A stretch of DNA of 64,000 nt from CALXOJ01 sp034120015 (GTDB taxonomy: Bacteria > Spirochaetota > Spirochaetia > JAFGXN01), in contig JAXEIF010000004.1 of NCBI GenBank assembly GCA_034120015.1, forward strand, positions 1 to 64,000, read 5' to 3'. A program made the translations under genes and the position numbers. This document shows, in pieces, positions 8,348 through 16,810 of the stretch. A model generated the notes under the pieces. That model was not told where the DNA came from. It did not search any database and saw nothing but the letters and a program-made list of their open reading frames with translations. The number at the start of each line of letters is the position of its first letter. The stretch's first letter is position 1.

Positions 8348-9730
8348 ATGATGAGATCTTTATATGCCGGTGTTTCCGGACTGCAAAATCACCAGACACG
8401 CATGGACGTGATCGGAAATAATATTTCGAATGTCAATACCGTCGGTTTCAAAAAAAGCCGGGTGAATTTTCAGGATATGATCAGTCAGTCGATCGGCGGA
8501 GCGGCGGCACCGAACGAAGTCCGCGGCGGTATCAATCCGAAACAGATCGGTTTGGGAATGACGGTTGCTTCGATTGATACGATTCATACACAGGGAGCTT
8601 TTCAGTCGACAGGTGTCATTACCGATGTCGCCATCAGCGGTGAAGGTTTCTTTGTCATGAACGAAGGCGACAATATGTATTATACCAGAAACGGCGCGTT
8701 CGATGTCGATAAGAACGGTATTCTTGTGAATCCGTCCAACGGAATGCGTGTTATGGGCTGGCAGACACAAAATATTAACGGAACCGATGTTCTGTCAACG
8801 GCTGCCGATTTGACCGAACTCTACATTCCGATCGGACAGAAGGATCCGGCCCGACAGACGGGACTGGTCGAATTGTCGTGCAATTTAAACAAAAATACTC
8901 TGGCCATCGAAAATCCCGACGATTTGCGTCAGGTAATGGATCGCAGCTGGGTTGTTAACAAAAAAATCTACGATTCGGCCGGCAACGAACACGATTTACG
9001 CGTGACCTATACCCGTGTTCCGGAACAGGAAAATCAGTGGCAGGGAACGGTTGAAATCGACCCGATGCTCGGTCAGGTTGCGGTCGGCGTGACGGTCGGC
9101 GGCGAAGGTGCGGCCAACACGTTCATCGTTCAGTTTGACAATTACGGTGTGTTGCAAAACGTCACCGACGGCAACGGTGTGGTCGACGAAGAAGGCGAAC
9201 TGAATCTCGATATCGGATACACCGTTGTTCAATCCGGTCCCGATGCCGACGGTAACCTGCAGCGGCTGAATTTTACCCTCAAACTGGGCGAAATCGGCAA
9301 TACGCGTGATTCGATGACGCAGTATGCCGATACATCGACAACGAAAGCGTTCCGGCAGGACGGTTACGGACTGGGGTATATGGATTCGTTCCGTATTGAC
9401 GATGCCGGTCAGATTACCGGTGTCTTTTCGAACGGCAACCGCCGCGTTTTGGGGCAAATCGCATTGGCAACCTTCACCAACCCTGAAGGTTTGGAAAAAG
9501 CCGGCGACAACACTTATGTGGTTTCCAACAACTCGGGTGATGCGCTGGTAGGACCGGCCGGAATTGCCGGTAAAGGGAAATTTCTGGCAGGTTCACTTGA
9601 AATGAGTAACGTTGATTTGGCCGAATCTTTTACGGATATGATCGTCACGCAGCGCGGGTTTCAGGCCAATTCACGCAGTATCACGACTTCCGACCAGATG
9701 CTTCAGGAGCTGCTGACACTGAAACGTTAA
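8348..9730 (+). CDS. flgE: FlgE, flagellar hook protein with lysinoalanine crosslink residues
   Basis: FlgE builds the hook, the universal joint between motor and filament. The 460-residue protein has the rod/hook N-terminal motif (MMRSLYAGVSGLQNHQTRMDVIGNNISNVNT, here spanning residues 1-31) and the matching C-terminal helix (SFTDMIVTQRGFQANSR). Counting from ATG 8348, Cys178 (8879-8881) lies in VELSCNL and Lys165 (8840-8842) in GQKDPA. In Treponema denticola these exact positions form the lysinoalanine crosslink between hook subunits. GGGAGG is 7 bases before the start. Confidence 0.97.
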   Translation: MMRSLYAGVSGLQNHQTRMDVIGNNISNVNTVGFKKSRVNFQDMISQSIGGAAAPNEVRGGINPKQIGLGMTVASIDTIHTQGAFQSTGVITDVAISGEGFFVMNEGDNMYYTRNGAFDVDKNGILVNPSNGMRVMGWQTQNINGTDVLSTAADLTELYIPIGQKDPARQTGLVELSCNLNKNTLAIENPDDLRQVMDRSWVVNKKIYDSAGNEHDLRVTYTRVPEQENQWQGTVEIDPMLGQVAVGVTVGGEGAANTFIVQFDNYGVLQNVTDGNGVVDEEGELNLDIGYTVVQSGPDADGNLQRLNFTLKLGEIGNTRDSMTQYADTSTTKAFRQDGYGLGYMDSFRIDDAGQITGVFSNGNRRVLGQIALATFTNPEGLEKAGDNTYVVSNNSGDALVGPAGIAGKGKFLAGSLEMSNVDLAESFTDMIVTQRGFQANSRSITTSDQMLQELLTLKR

Positions 9731-9758
9731 CGGATTCCTTAATTCCGGGCGGTAAGTT

Positions 9759-9956
9759 ATGATTCAGGTGACAAAATTAAACGGACAGCAGTTTTATTTG
9801 AATCCGCATCAGATCGAATCGATTGAATTAACCCCCGATACCACAATTACAATGTTATCGGGGAAAAGACTTGTCGTAAAGGACCGTTATGAGGTAATAT
9901 TACGGGAAATCATTGATTACAGAAAGCAAATCGGTGCTTTTAAAAATGAGGAGTAG
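9759..9956 (+). CDS. flbD: FlbD family flagellar protein
   Basis: A 65-residue protein with the FlbD family pattern (MIQVTKLNGQQFYLNPHQIE at the start, then IESIELTPDTTI and a short helix). FlbD homologs sit between flgE and motA in spirochetes and in Bacillus/Clostridium operons. Recent work on the Bacillus homolog (SwrD) links it to stator power, but the role in spirochetes is not well defined. Only a weak ribosome binding site (GGCGG) is visible. It is distinct from Caulobacter FlbD, an unrelated NtrC-type regulator of the same name. Confidence 0.9.
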   Translation: MIQVTKLNGQQFYLNPHQIESIELTPDTTITMLSGKRLVVKDRYEVILREIIDYRKQIGAFKNEE

Positions 9957-9962
9957 ACGTTT

Positions 9963-10742
9963 ATGGATATCGCAACGATAATCGGCTTTGTCGGCGGTTT
10001 TATTCTGATTATCTTATCTATTATTGTATCGGGAGCCAGTCTCTTATTGTATGCCGATCTGGGATCTTTGATTCTGGTTATTTTCGGTTCATTTCTGGCA
10101 ACCGTAGCCGCGAATCCGCTTTCCGTAACCACGAATCTCGGTAAATATCTTCGTTTTATTTTCAAAAAATACAGATATGATTATACCGGAGTCATTACAA
10201 CGATTGTTTCTTTCTCGGAGAAAGCCCGACGGGAAGGTATTCTGGCTCTCGAAGATGATATAGAAGATTTGGATGAGCCTTTTTTAAAGAAAGGAATTCA
10301 GCTGGCTGTCGACGGTACCGATCCCGAAATTATCAAAAATCTGCTTTTTATCGAGTTGGACAAACTGGAAGAGCGGCATAATGCCGGAATCGGGTTTTTT
10401 AACCTTTGGGCGGGTGTCGGTCCCGCTTTCGGAATGATCGGTACATTGTTGGGGTTGATTCAGATGCTTGCCAATCTGGAAGACCAGTCTAACCTGGCTT
10501 CCGGTATGGCGCTGGCTTTGATTACGACATTGTACGGGTCGGTTTTGGCAAACCTCTTTCTTCTTCCGATGAAGACCAAACTGGAGGGCCGTCATGCCGC
10601 CGAAATGATGATGAAAGAAATCATGGTTGAGGGAATTCTTTCGATTCAGGGCGGAGATAATCCGAGAATGATTCAGATGAAACTGGCTGCATTCCTGCCT
10701 CCCAAAGAAAGATCGATTTTCGAACAGACCGGCGGAGTTTAA
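9963..10742 (+). CDS. motA: MotA, flagellar stator proton-channel subunit
   Basis: MotA is the pentameric membrane subunit that converts ion flow into torque on FliG. The 259-residue protein has four transmembrane segments (about 5-25, 30-50, 150-172 and 183-205) and the conserved sequence around the channel proline (FNLWAGVGPAFGMIGTLLGLI). It starts six bases after flbD, behind GAGGAG, and is followed four bases later by motB. Confidence 0.96.
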   Translation: MDIATIIGFVGGFILIILSIIVSGASLLLYADLGSLILVIFGSFLATVAANPLSVTTNLGKYLRFIFKKYRYDYTGVITTIVSFSEKARREGILALEDDIEDLDEPFLKKGIQLAVDGTDPEIIKNLLFIELDKLEERHNAGIGFFNLWAGVGPAFGMIGTLLGLIQMLANLEDQSNLASGMALALITTLYGSVLANLFLLPMKTKLEGRHAAEMMMKEIMVEGILSIQGGDNPRMIQMKLAAFLPPKERSIFEQTGGV

Positions 10743-10745
10743 TTC

Positions 10746-11492
10746 ATGGCGAGCAGAAAACCGCGTAAAAAAATAGAGGAAATGCCCGCTCCGGCGTATA
10801 TGACAACGTACGGAGATATGGTGACGCTTCTGTTAACATTTTTCGTTTTGATGTATTCGGCAGAGACGGCCAAGGGTGAAACGGTTCAGGTTATTCTTTC
10901 GGCATTCAAAGGAATGGGAATGATGTCCGGCGGAAACACTTTGGCCGAAGGGAAACTGGCAGAACTGGGCAACACCGTCGACAGTATGCCTTCGATGGAG
11001 AAGGGACGTTCTCTTTCCGATGCCCGAAAAAAGGCCATCAGTGAATTCCAGTCGGAAACCGAAATCAAAAAAATGAAAATAAAAACCGACGAGCGCGGTC
11101 TGGTGATTACCATAGCCGGCGATTTGCTTTTTGAAGAAGGATCGGCTGAGGTTAAAATCGAAGAAACACGGGATGTGCTGCAGAGGGCGGCTCAGATGAT
11201 ACGGATGTATGCCGACGGGAAAAAAGTCCGCATCGAAGGACATACCGACAGCAAGGCTCCGCCGATTGACAGTCCGTACAAAAACAACTGGGAATTATCT
11301 GCGGCGCGGGCCATTAACGTTTTAAGATATCTGGTTGATTACAATGTCGACGAGTCCTGTTTTCAGGTTGCCGGTTTTGCCGATACGGTTCCGATTGAAA
11401 CCAATGATTTGCCGGAGGGGCAGGCGTATAACCGGCGTGTGGACATCGTCATTCTTTCCGACGGGCATTTAAATACAAAATATAAGTTTTAA
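10746..11492 (+). CDS. motB: MotB, flagellar stator subunit with OmpA-like peptidoglycan-binding domain
   Basis: MotB anchors the stator to peptidoglycan. The 248-residue protein has one N-terminal membrane helix with the essential channel aspartate (Asp24 in TYGDMVTLLLTFFVLMYS), a plug/linker region, and a C-terminal OmpA-like domain (about 120-240) with the binding signature EGHTDSKAP and NWELSAARA. The gene follows motA with a 3-bp gap. Which ion is used cannot be decided from this sequence. Confidence 0.96.
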   Translation: MASRKPRKKIEEMPAPAYMTTYGDMVTLLLTFFVLMYSAETAKGETVQVILSAFKGMGMMSGGNTLAEGKLAELGNTVDSMPSMEKGRSLSDARKKAISEFQSETEIKKMKIKTDERGLVITIAGDLLFEEGSAEVKIEETRDVLQRAAQMIRMYADGKKVRIEGHTDSKAPPIDSPYKNNWELSAARAINVLRYLVDYNVDESCFQVAGFADTVPIETNDLPEGQAYNRRVDIVILSDGHLNTKYKF

Positions 11493-11494
11493 TA

Positions 11495-11523
11495 TTGGCA
11501 AATCGGAAAAAATCTGTTAAAAT
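11495..11523 (+). promoter_or_regulatory. Candidate internal sigma-70-type promoter before fliL
   Basis: TTGGCA (11495-11500) and TAAAAT (11518-11523) are 17 bp apart in the 84-bp motB-fliL gap, one of the longer gaps in an otherwise tightly packed operon. It could boost the fliL-fliM-fliY-export gate part. This is a pattern match only. Confidence 0.4.
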
Positions 11524-11576
11524 TTCCGTAAAATGAACGATAATAAATATAGAGAAAGTGGTTAGGGAGGTTTTTT

Positions 11577-12122
11577 ATGCCTGTTGAAGACAATGAAGAA
11601 TTGGAAAACGAAACAACCTCAAATTCAGGGAAAAGATTCGGCGGAGGTCGTTTTTCCGCATTGGGTCTGGTTGTCACTGTTCTGAAATGGGTTTTACTGG
11701 TCATTGTCGGTCTGGTATTTGTCGCGTCTGTCAGTGTCGGAGTGAATTACATTATGAACAGAGGAAACACCGCCGGACAGCAGACTCAGTCCTCCGCTTT
11801 TGACGGTGTGCAGCCGGTTCGTTCTTGGTACGACGGTATCGGGGAAATCCGTGTTTCCACGAAAGATTCGACTCCTTACACGGTTATGGTTCGCGTTCAG
11901 CTGGGATACCGTCAGGATGATAAATCGATTCAGACGGCTTTGGTGAATCAGGGACCTTATATCAAGGCAAAAGTCAGGGAATACTTCTCGGAAAAACGGG
12001 TGAACGAATTGAATGATGAGGCCAAGATTGCGGCCGAGTTGAAACAGAAAATCAACAATATTATAGGCGGTAAAGGAATTGATATCGTCATTATAACGGA
12101 AAAGACCGTCATCGAAATGTAA
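11577..12122 (+). CDS. fliL: FliL, flagellar stator-associated membrane protein
   Basis: A 181-residue single-pass protein: short cytoplasmic N-terminus, membrane helix at about 38-60 (LKWVLLVIVGLVFVASVSVGVNYI), and a periplasmic stomatin/SPFH-like FliL domain (about 85-181, STKDSTPYTVMVRVQLGY ... KIAAELKQKINNII). FliL forms rings around active stator units; in Borrelia its loss changes flagellar orientation. The start has a strong site, AGGGAGG, at 11564-11570. Confidence 0.93.
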   Translation: MPVEDNEELENETTSNSGKRFGGGRFSALGLVVTVLKWVLLVIVGLVFVASVSVGVNYIMNRGNTAGQQTQSSAFDGVQPVRSWYDGIGEIRVSTKDSTPYTVMVRVQLGYRQDDKSIQTALVNQGPYIKAKVREYFSEKRVNELNDEAKIAAELKQKINNIIGGKGIDIVIITEKTVIEM

Positions 12123-12135
12123 CAGAGGATTCGCC

Positions 12136-13173
12136 ATGAGTGATACATTAAGTCAGGACGAAATAGACGAGCTTCTCAAAGCTATCTCTTCAGGAGAAAT
12201 GGAGGATACAAACTACAATCGGGAAGCCAGTAAACGGAAAATCAAAATTTACGATTTCCGTCGTCCCGACAAATTCTCCAAAGATCAGATTCGGACGGTA
12301 TCAATTATGCACGAAACATTCGCCCGTCTGACAACGACATCGTTGTCGGCACAGTTGCGGTGTCTGATTAATGTGCATGTGGCCAGTGTTGATCAGCTTA
12401 CGTATGAAGAATTCATCCGGTCGATTCCGAATCATACCACTTTGGGAATTATCAACATGGATCCGTTGAAGGGATCGGCGGTGTTGGAAATCGACCCGTC
12501 GATTACTTTCAGTATTATTGACCGTCTTTTCGGCGGTGCGGGAACCAATTTTAAAATGCAGCGTGACCTGACCGATATCGAGCAGGCCGTTATGGAAGGG
12601 ATTATCGTTAAGATTCTGGGAAATCTTCGGGAAGCATGGGGGCAGGTCATCGATTTGCGGCCCCGTCTCGGTAATATCGAAACCAATCCGCAGTTTGCCC
12701 AGATTGTTCCGCCTTCGGAAATGGTTGTTCTGGTAACGCTGGAAACCAAAATCGGTGATGTCGAGGGAATGATTAATTTATGTATTCCTTATATTACCAT
12801 CGAACCGATTATTTCCAAACTGTCGGCACAGTACATGTATGCATCGGTTCGCAGCGGAGGAACAACGGAAAGTCTGAATATTCTGCGTTCCCGGATATCC
12901 AATGTCAATGTGAATCTGATTGCCGAAATCGGCAGTCTGGATATTAAAGTGAAAGATGTCGTTAATTTGAAAGTCGGAGATTATGTCCGGCTGCCCGGCG
13001 TGAAGTATGACGGAGAAATTATTCTGAAAATCGGAAACAGAAATAAATTCCGCTGTAAACCCGGTATTGTCGGGAAAAAAATGGCTGTACAGATAACAGG
13101 CTTGCTGGAAGATAACGATCGGGATAAATTCGACGAACTACAGGCAGAAGGAGAGGAGAAGGAAAATGAGTGA
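12136..13173 (+). CDS. fliM: FliM, flagellar motor switch protein
   Basis: FliM is the main C-ring wall protein and the docking site for CheY-P. The 345-residue product opens with the CheY-binding peptide (LSQDEIDELLKAI), then has the CheC-like middle domain with the GGxG-type segment (IDRLFGGAGTNFK) and a C-terminal SPOA domain (about 255-325). It follows fliL after 13 bp and its end overlaps fliY by 8 bp. Confidence 0.97.
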   Translation: MSDTLSQDEIDELLKAISSGEMEDTNYNREASKRKIKIYDFRRPDKFSKDQIRTVSIMHETFARLTTTSLSAQLRCLINVHVASVDQLTYEEFIRSIPNHTTLGIINMDPLKGSAVLEIDPSITFSIIDRLFGGAGTNFKMQRDLTDIEQAVMEGIIVKILGNLREAWGQVIDLRPRLGNIETNPQFAQIVPPSEMVVLVTLETKIGDVEGMINLCIPYITIEPIISKLSAQYMYASVRSGGTTESLNILRSRISNVNVNLIAEIGSLDIKVKDVVNLKVGDYVRLPGVKYDGEIILKIGNRNKFRCKPGIVGKKMAVQITGLLEDNDRDKFDELQAEGEEKENE

Positions 13174-14254
13174 CGGTTCATTGAGTCAGGAAGAAATCGA
13201 TGCATTGCTGCAGGGTGTGCCCTCATTCGGCGGTAAACAGCCGGAATCGAAAAAATCTCCGGCTGCAGAGGCGGATAGCGGACTAAAAAACAGTTTTGCT
13301 GCTATTCCCGAAAAAATAAAAGACACCTATGCCGCTAATTTGGAAACTCTGACAGGCGTTCCTGTTTCGGTTAAGAATATGCAAATCGACGAGGTGAATG
13401 CGGAGTCGATTTTGACAAAATTACCGGATGAGGTGGTTTATTTTAACGCGTCTTTTTCCGGATGTGAAAAAAACAGTCACGTTTATCTTTTTTCGAAAGA
13501 AACGGCAAAAGTGGTTGCCGAAAAGATGATGGGGCAGACATTGGACGATATTTCCGATGCTACCGTATCGGCTATCGGCGAGGCGATCAATCTTTTGAAT
13601 TCGGCAGTTGTGACCGAAATGGAATCGAAGGGAATTTCCTTAAATCCCGAACCGCTTGCCGGTAATTTGAATCTTTCCGGATCGATCGGTCTTCCTTCCG
13701 GTAAATTTCTGCTGATTACTTACGATTTGAAAATTAACGGATTTGACAACGGAAAGTTATATGAATTTTATTCCGCATCGACAGCCGAAAAAATGCTCGG
13801 AAAGACGGCCGCCGCATCAGCCGGATCTCAAAAAAGTTCTTTGGAGGATATGTTAAAAATGAATACACAACCGACTCCCGCATCCGGAATGAATTTTAAT
13901 CAACAGCCTTCTTCTCCTTCGAATCAGACGGGAGCCGTTCAGCCGGCTGTATTTTCGGGTTTGACGGATGTGTCCGGTCTTTCTCCTGCGGAACAGAGTA
14001 ACATCAGTCTGCTGATGGATGTTTTTATGGAGATGACGGTTGAGTTGGGACGGACGAAACGTTTAATTAAAGATATTCTGCAGATGGGGGAAGGTACCAT
14101 CATTGCGCTGGACAAACTGGCCGGCGAACCTGTCGACATCCTGGTGAATCATAAGCTGATTGCAAAAGGAGAGGTTGTTGTCATCGATGAAAACTTCGGT
14201 GTTCGTGTAACCGAAATTATATCTCCGATGGAACGGGTTTCCGATATTATCTGA
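13166..14254 (+). CDS. fliY: FliY (FliN-type switch protein with CheC-like domain)
   Basis: A 362-residue protein with three parts. An N-terminal EIDALL peptide (LSQEEIDALLQGV) resembles the FliM CheY-binding site. A CheC-like domain (about 35-210) carries one apparent phosphatase signature (SAIGEAIN, near residue 135-142, of the S/D-x3-E-x2-N type). After a Pro/Gln/Ser linker (about 230-260) a FliN-type SPOA domain (about 275-355) ends the protein. FliY completes the C-ring and in Bacillus also dephosphorylates CheY-P. The start has GGAGAGGAGAAGG upstream and lies inside the end of fliM, so the two are coupled. Many annotations call this fliN. Confidence 0.93.
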   Translation: MSDGSLSQEEIDALLQGVPSFGGKQPESKKSPAAEADSGLKNSFAAIPEKIKDTYAANLETLTGVPVSVKNMQIDEVNAESILTKLPDEVVYFNASFSGCEKNSHVYLFSKETAKVVAEKMMGQTLDDISDATVSAIGEAINLLNSAVVTEMESKGISLNPEPLAGNLNLSGSIGLPSGKFLLITYDLKINGFDNGKLYEFYSASTAEKMLGKTAAASAGSQKSSLEDMLKMNTQPTPASGMNFNQQPSSPSNQTGAVQPAVFSGLTDVSGLSPAEQSNISLLMDVFMEMTVELGRTKRLIKDILQMGEGTIIALDKLAGEPVDILVNHKLIAKGEVVVIDENFGVRVTEIISPMERVSDII

Positions 14255-14266
14255 CGGAGTCTTTTT

Positions 14267-14884
14267 TTGAAGCGTTTTCTGATTATTTTCAACATTCTGT
14301 TTGTTTTTTTCTCCGGTTCTTTGTGTGCCCAGCAGAACGATGTTCCTGAACAGACGCAAACCGCTGTGTCGGATGCAGAGCGGCCGGTAGCCGAAGAGTC
14401 TCTTCCGATGAATTTCGGAGAAACCGCCGCCGGTGAAGCCGAAATGAGCGGCGGAGTCGGTTGGCGTCAGGTTCTGAGCCTGTTTCTGGGACTTCTGCTG
14501 ATAGCTTTTTTTCTTTTTGTTCTCTTTCGGTATTTTAAAGGGTTGTCGAAACCTGCGGTGACTCCGGTCGGCGGATTTTTTCGGATTATTGCTTCTGAGG
14601 CGCTTTTCGGCAGCCGTTATATACACATCGTTAAGGCCGGCAACAGCTACTATTTTCTGGCATCGGCAGACAATGAAGTTTCCCTTCTCGAAAAAATCGA
14701 AGATCCGGAGATGGTGCAGTCCATAGAGCTTTACGTATCGACAATGCCGACGGAACCGCAAACTTTTCATGAACGGCTGATGAGTACGGTACAAAAGGCT
14801 AAAATCCGTGTTTCCGTTGACGAGGCTGCCCGCAGGATTTCCGGTCAATTCAAAAAACAGAGCGATAAATTTAAAAAAATGTAG
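14267..14884 (+). CDS. fliO: FliO/FliZ, flagellar export-gate assembly protein
   Basis: A 205-residue protein with an N-terminal signal-like hydrophobic stretch (residues 3-20), an acidic spacer, a membrane helix at about 67-90 (VLSLFLGLLLIAFFLFVLF) and a cytoplasmic FliO domain (ISEALFGSRYIHIVKAGNSYYFL region). FliO helps FliP assemble. It begins at TTG 14267, 8 bases after CGGAG; no closer ATG exists. In Borrelia and Treponema the gene at this position is called fliZ. Assignment combines topology, the short conserved core and position before fliP. Confidence 0.85.
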   Translation: MKRFLIIFNILFVFFSGSLCAQQNDVPEQTQTAVSDAERPVAEESLPMNFGETAAGEAEMSGGVGWRQVLSLFLGLLLIAFFLFVLFRYFKGLSKPAVTPVGGFFRIIASEALFGSRYIHIVKAGNSYYFLASADNEVSLLEKIEDPEMVQSIELYVSTMPTEPQTFHERLMSTVQKAKIRVSVDEAARRISGQFKKQSDKFKKM

Positions 14885-14901
14885 CATTTCGACAGTAAAT
14901 G

Positions 14902-14910
14902 TGTTATAAT
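14902..14910 (+). promoter_or_regulatory. Extended -10 promoter candidate before fliP
   Basis: TGTTATAAT matches the extended -10 consensus TGnTATAAT, 19 bases before the fliP start, in the short fliO-fliP gap. No convincing -35 element is visible, which is acceptable for extended -10 promoters. Confidence 0.3.
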
Positions 14911-14928
14911 ATCCCCATTGGGAGGGAT

Positions 14929-15717
14929 ATGGGCAAGAAGATTCTCTTTTTGTTGGTCTTTTGTGTGCCCGTTTTTTCAGGTTTTACTGTATTTGCGCAG
15001 TCCGGTCTCGATACCCGTCGGGAATCTTCCTCGATGTCGATTCCTTTTGTGGATATGACCGTACGCTCGGCGCAGAATAATCAGGAAACGGCACTTTCGA
15101 TTCGATTAATTCTTTTACTCGCGATTATTACTCTTTCACCGTCGATTATCGTCTTGATGACTTCGTTTTTACGTTTGGCGATTGTTTTTGATTTCATCAA
15201 GCGGGCACTGTCTCTGCAGTCGGCTCCGCCGAATCAGGTGATTATGGGGATAGCGCTCTTTTTATCACTGTTTATCATGTGGCCGACACTTTCCGAAATT
15301 TATGAAAAAGCTTATCTGCCGTATTCGGAGGGCGAGATTTCGACTCCCGAAATGCTTTCGGAAGCCGAAGGTCCCATCCGTCTGTTTATGTACAGGCAAA
15401 TGGCCGGAGAACACGACAATATCGCTCTGTTTATGAGAATGGGAAATCTTCCCAAGCCGGCCAATTTGTCCGATGTCCCGACCTACGTTTTGATTCCTGC
15501 CTTTATTCTGAACGAGCTGACGGTGGCGTTTAAAATCGGTATTCTGATTTTCCTGCCGTTTATTGTCATTGATTTGATTGTCGCATCGATTTTGATGTCG
15601 ATGGGAATGATTATGTTGCCTCCGGTGATGATATCCATGCCGTTTAAGATTGCTCTTTTTGTCATGGTCGACGGATGGACGCTTTTATCACAGCAGCTGA
15701 TTCTCAGCTTCGGATAG
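14929..15717 (+). CDS. fliP: FliP, flagellar export gate protein
   Basis: FliP is the pentameric core of the export gate. The 262-residue protein carries a cleavable-type signal peptide (residues 1-22 ending VFAQ) and four membrane segments, with conserved sequence SIIVLMTSFLRLAIVF and the C-terminal FKIGILIFLPFIVIDLIVAS. I place the start at ATG 14929, behind GGGAGGG. The frame also has an ATG at 14899 that would put ten residues ahead of the signal peptide and has no site. Confidence 0.96.
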   Translation: MGKKILFLLVFCVPVFSGFTVFAQSGLDTRRESSSMSIPFVDMTVRSAQNNQETALSIRLILLLAIITLSPSIIVLMTSFLRLAIVFDFIKRALSLQSAPPNQVIMGIALFLSLFIMWPTLSEIYEKAYLPYSEGEISTPEMLSEAEGPIRLFMYRQMAGEHDNIALFMRMGNLPKPANLSDVPTYVLIPAFILNELTVAFKIGILIFLPFIVIDLIVASILMSMGMIMLPPVMISMPFKIALFVMVDGWTLLSQQLILSFG

Positions 15718-15727
15718 GGGGTGTCCT

Positions 15728-16000
15728 GTGAGTGTGACTGCAATTGCCAATCTGTTTTCCGGGGCTATTTATTATATTCTGCTTGTTTCCATGCCGGCAC
15801 TTCTCGTTGCGGTTATTGTCGGACTGGTTATTTCCATATTTCAGGCAACAACGACAATTCAGGAACAGACATTGACTTTTGTACCTAAAATTATTGCCGT
15901 TCTGCTTGTGATTGTGGTTTTGTTTGCGTGGATGTCGAATATGTTGGGGGAATATACCCGGAATCTGTTTGAAATGATTCCGAGAATAACGGGAATGTAG
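15728..16000 (+). CDS. fliQ: FliQ, flagellar export gate protein
   Basis: A 90-residue two-helix membrane protein with the FliQ pattern (LLVAVIVGLVISIFQATTTIQEQTLTFVPKI). FliQ wraps around the FliP-FliR core. It starts at GTG 15728 after AGGGGG and its stop touches the fliR ATG, so fliP-fliQ-fliR form a tight block. Confidence 0.96.
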   Translation: MSVTAIANLFSGAIYYILLVSMPALLVAVIVGLVISIFQATTTIQEQTLTFVPKIIAVLLVIVVLFAWMSNMLGEYTRNLFEMIPRITGM

Positions 16001-16810
16001 ATGAGCTTGGGGTACTTGCTGGCACATTCGTTTATTCTTCTCTTTTGTTTTGCCCGAATTCTGGCTTTTTTTTCGGTTTTGCCGATGATGTCGTCGGCAG
16101 GGGTTCCGTATCAGGTAAGAGCCGGTTTAGCCTTTTTGACTTCCGTTGTTATTTTGCCGATGGTGACGGCTCTCGATTTCTATCCGGTTCCCGAGTCGCT
16201 GCCGGTTTTTCTGTTTCTCATACTTTCCGAAATTGTTATCGGACTGATGATGGGGTTCGTCGTTTACGGTTATTTTGTCATTTTCCAGATGGCCGGACAG
16301 CTGTTTACGATTCAAATGGGACTTTCGGCATCGGAAGCATTCGATCCGATGAGTCAGGAAGAGATGCCTCTGATCGGTAATTTTTTTAATCTGGCTTCCC
16401 TTTATCTTTTTGTCTCGACAAAAGGATTTGTGAATTTGTTCTTGGGCGGAATCTACGAGTCGTTTCGCCGTTTGCCGGCGCCCGATTTTATGCTGGTGAG
16501 GCAGGACGCACTTGACTTTTTTCTAAAATTTACGGATATGCTGATGAGGCAGTCCTTTGTGATTGCGCTTCCTATTATCGGAACTCTTCTGCTCGCTTCT
16601 CTGACAATGGGGTTGCTGGCCAAAGCGGCACCTCAAATGAATCTTCTGATGCTCGGATTTCCGGTTAATATTACCGTTGCGTTTGTTTTGATTATTCTTT
16701 GTTTGCCGGTTATGATTGATTTTTTTTCCTATCTTTTTGACCGGCTGTTTACCGATATCGGAACCGTTTTTTATAAAGGAGGTCTGAATGCCGTCTCCCA
16801 AGCCGGATGA
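16001..16810 (+). CDS. fliR: FliR, flagellar export gate protein
   Basis: A 269-residue polytopic membrane protein (about six helices) with typical FliR segments (ARILAFFSVLPMMSSAGVP near the N-terminus; IVIGLMMGFVVYGYF). FliR completes the FliPQR gate. It begins directly after the fliQ stop with no clear site of its own, suggesting translational coupling. Its last 23 bases overlap flhB. Confidence 0.95.
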   Translation: MSLGYLLAHSFILLFCFARILAFFSVLPMMSSAGVPYQVRAGLAFLTSVVILPMVTALDFYPVPESLPVFLFLILSEIVIGLMMGFVVYGYFVIFQMAGQLFTIQMGLSASEAFDPMSQEEMPLIGNFFNLASLYLFVSTKGFVNLFLGGIYESFRRLPAPDFMLVRQDALDFFLKFTDMLMRQSFVIALPIIGTLLLASLTMGLLAKAAPQMNLLMLGFPVNITVAFVLIILCLPVMIDFFSYLFDRLFTDIGTVFYKGGLNAVSQAG

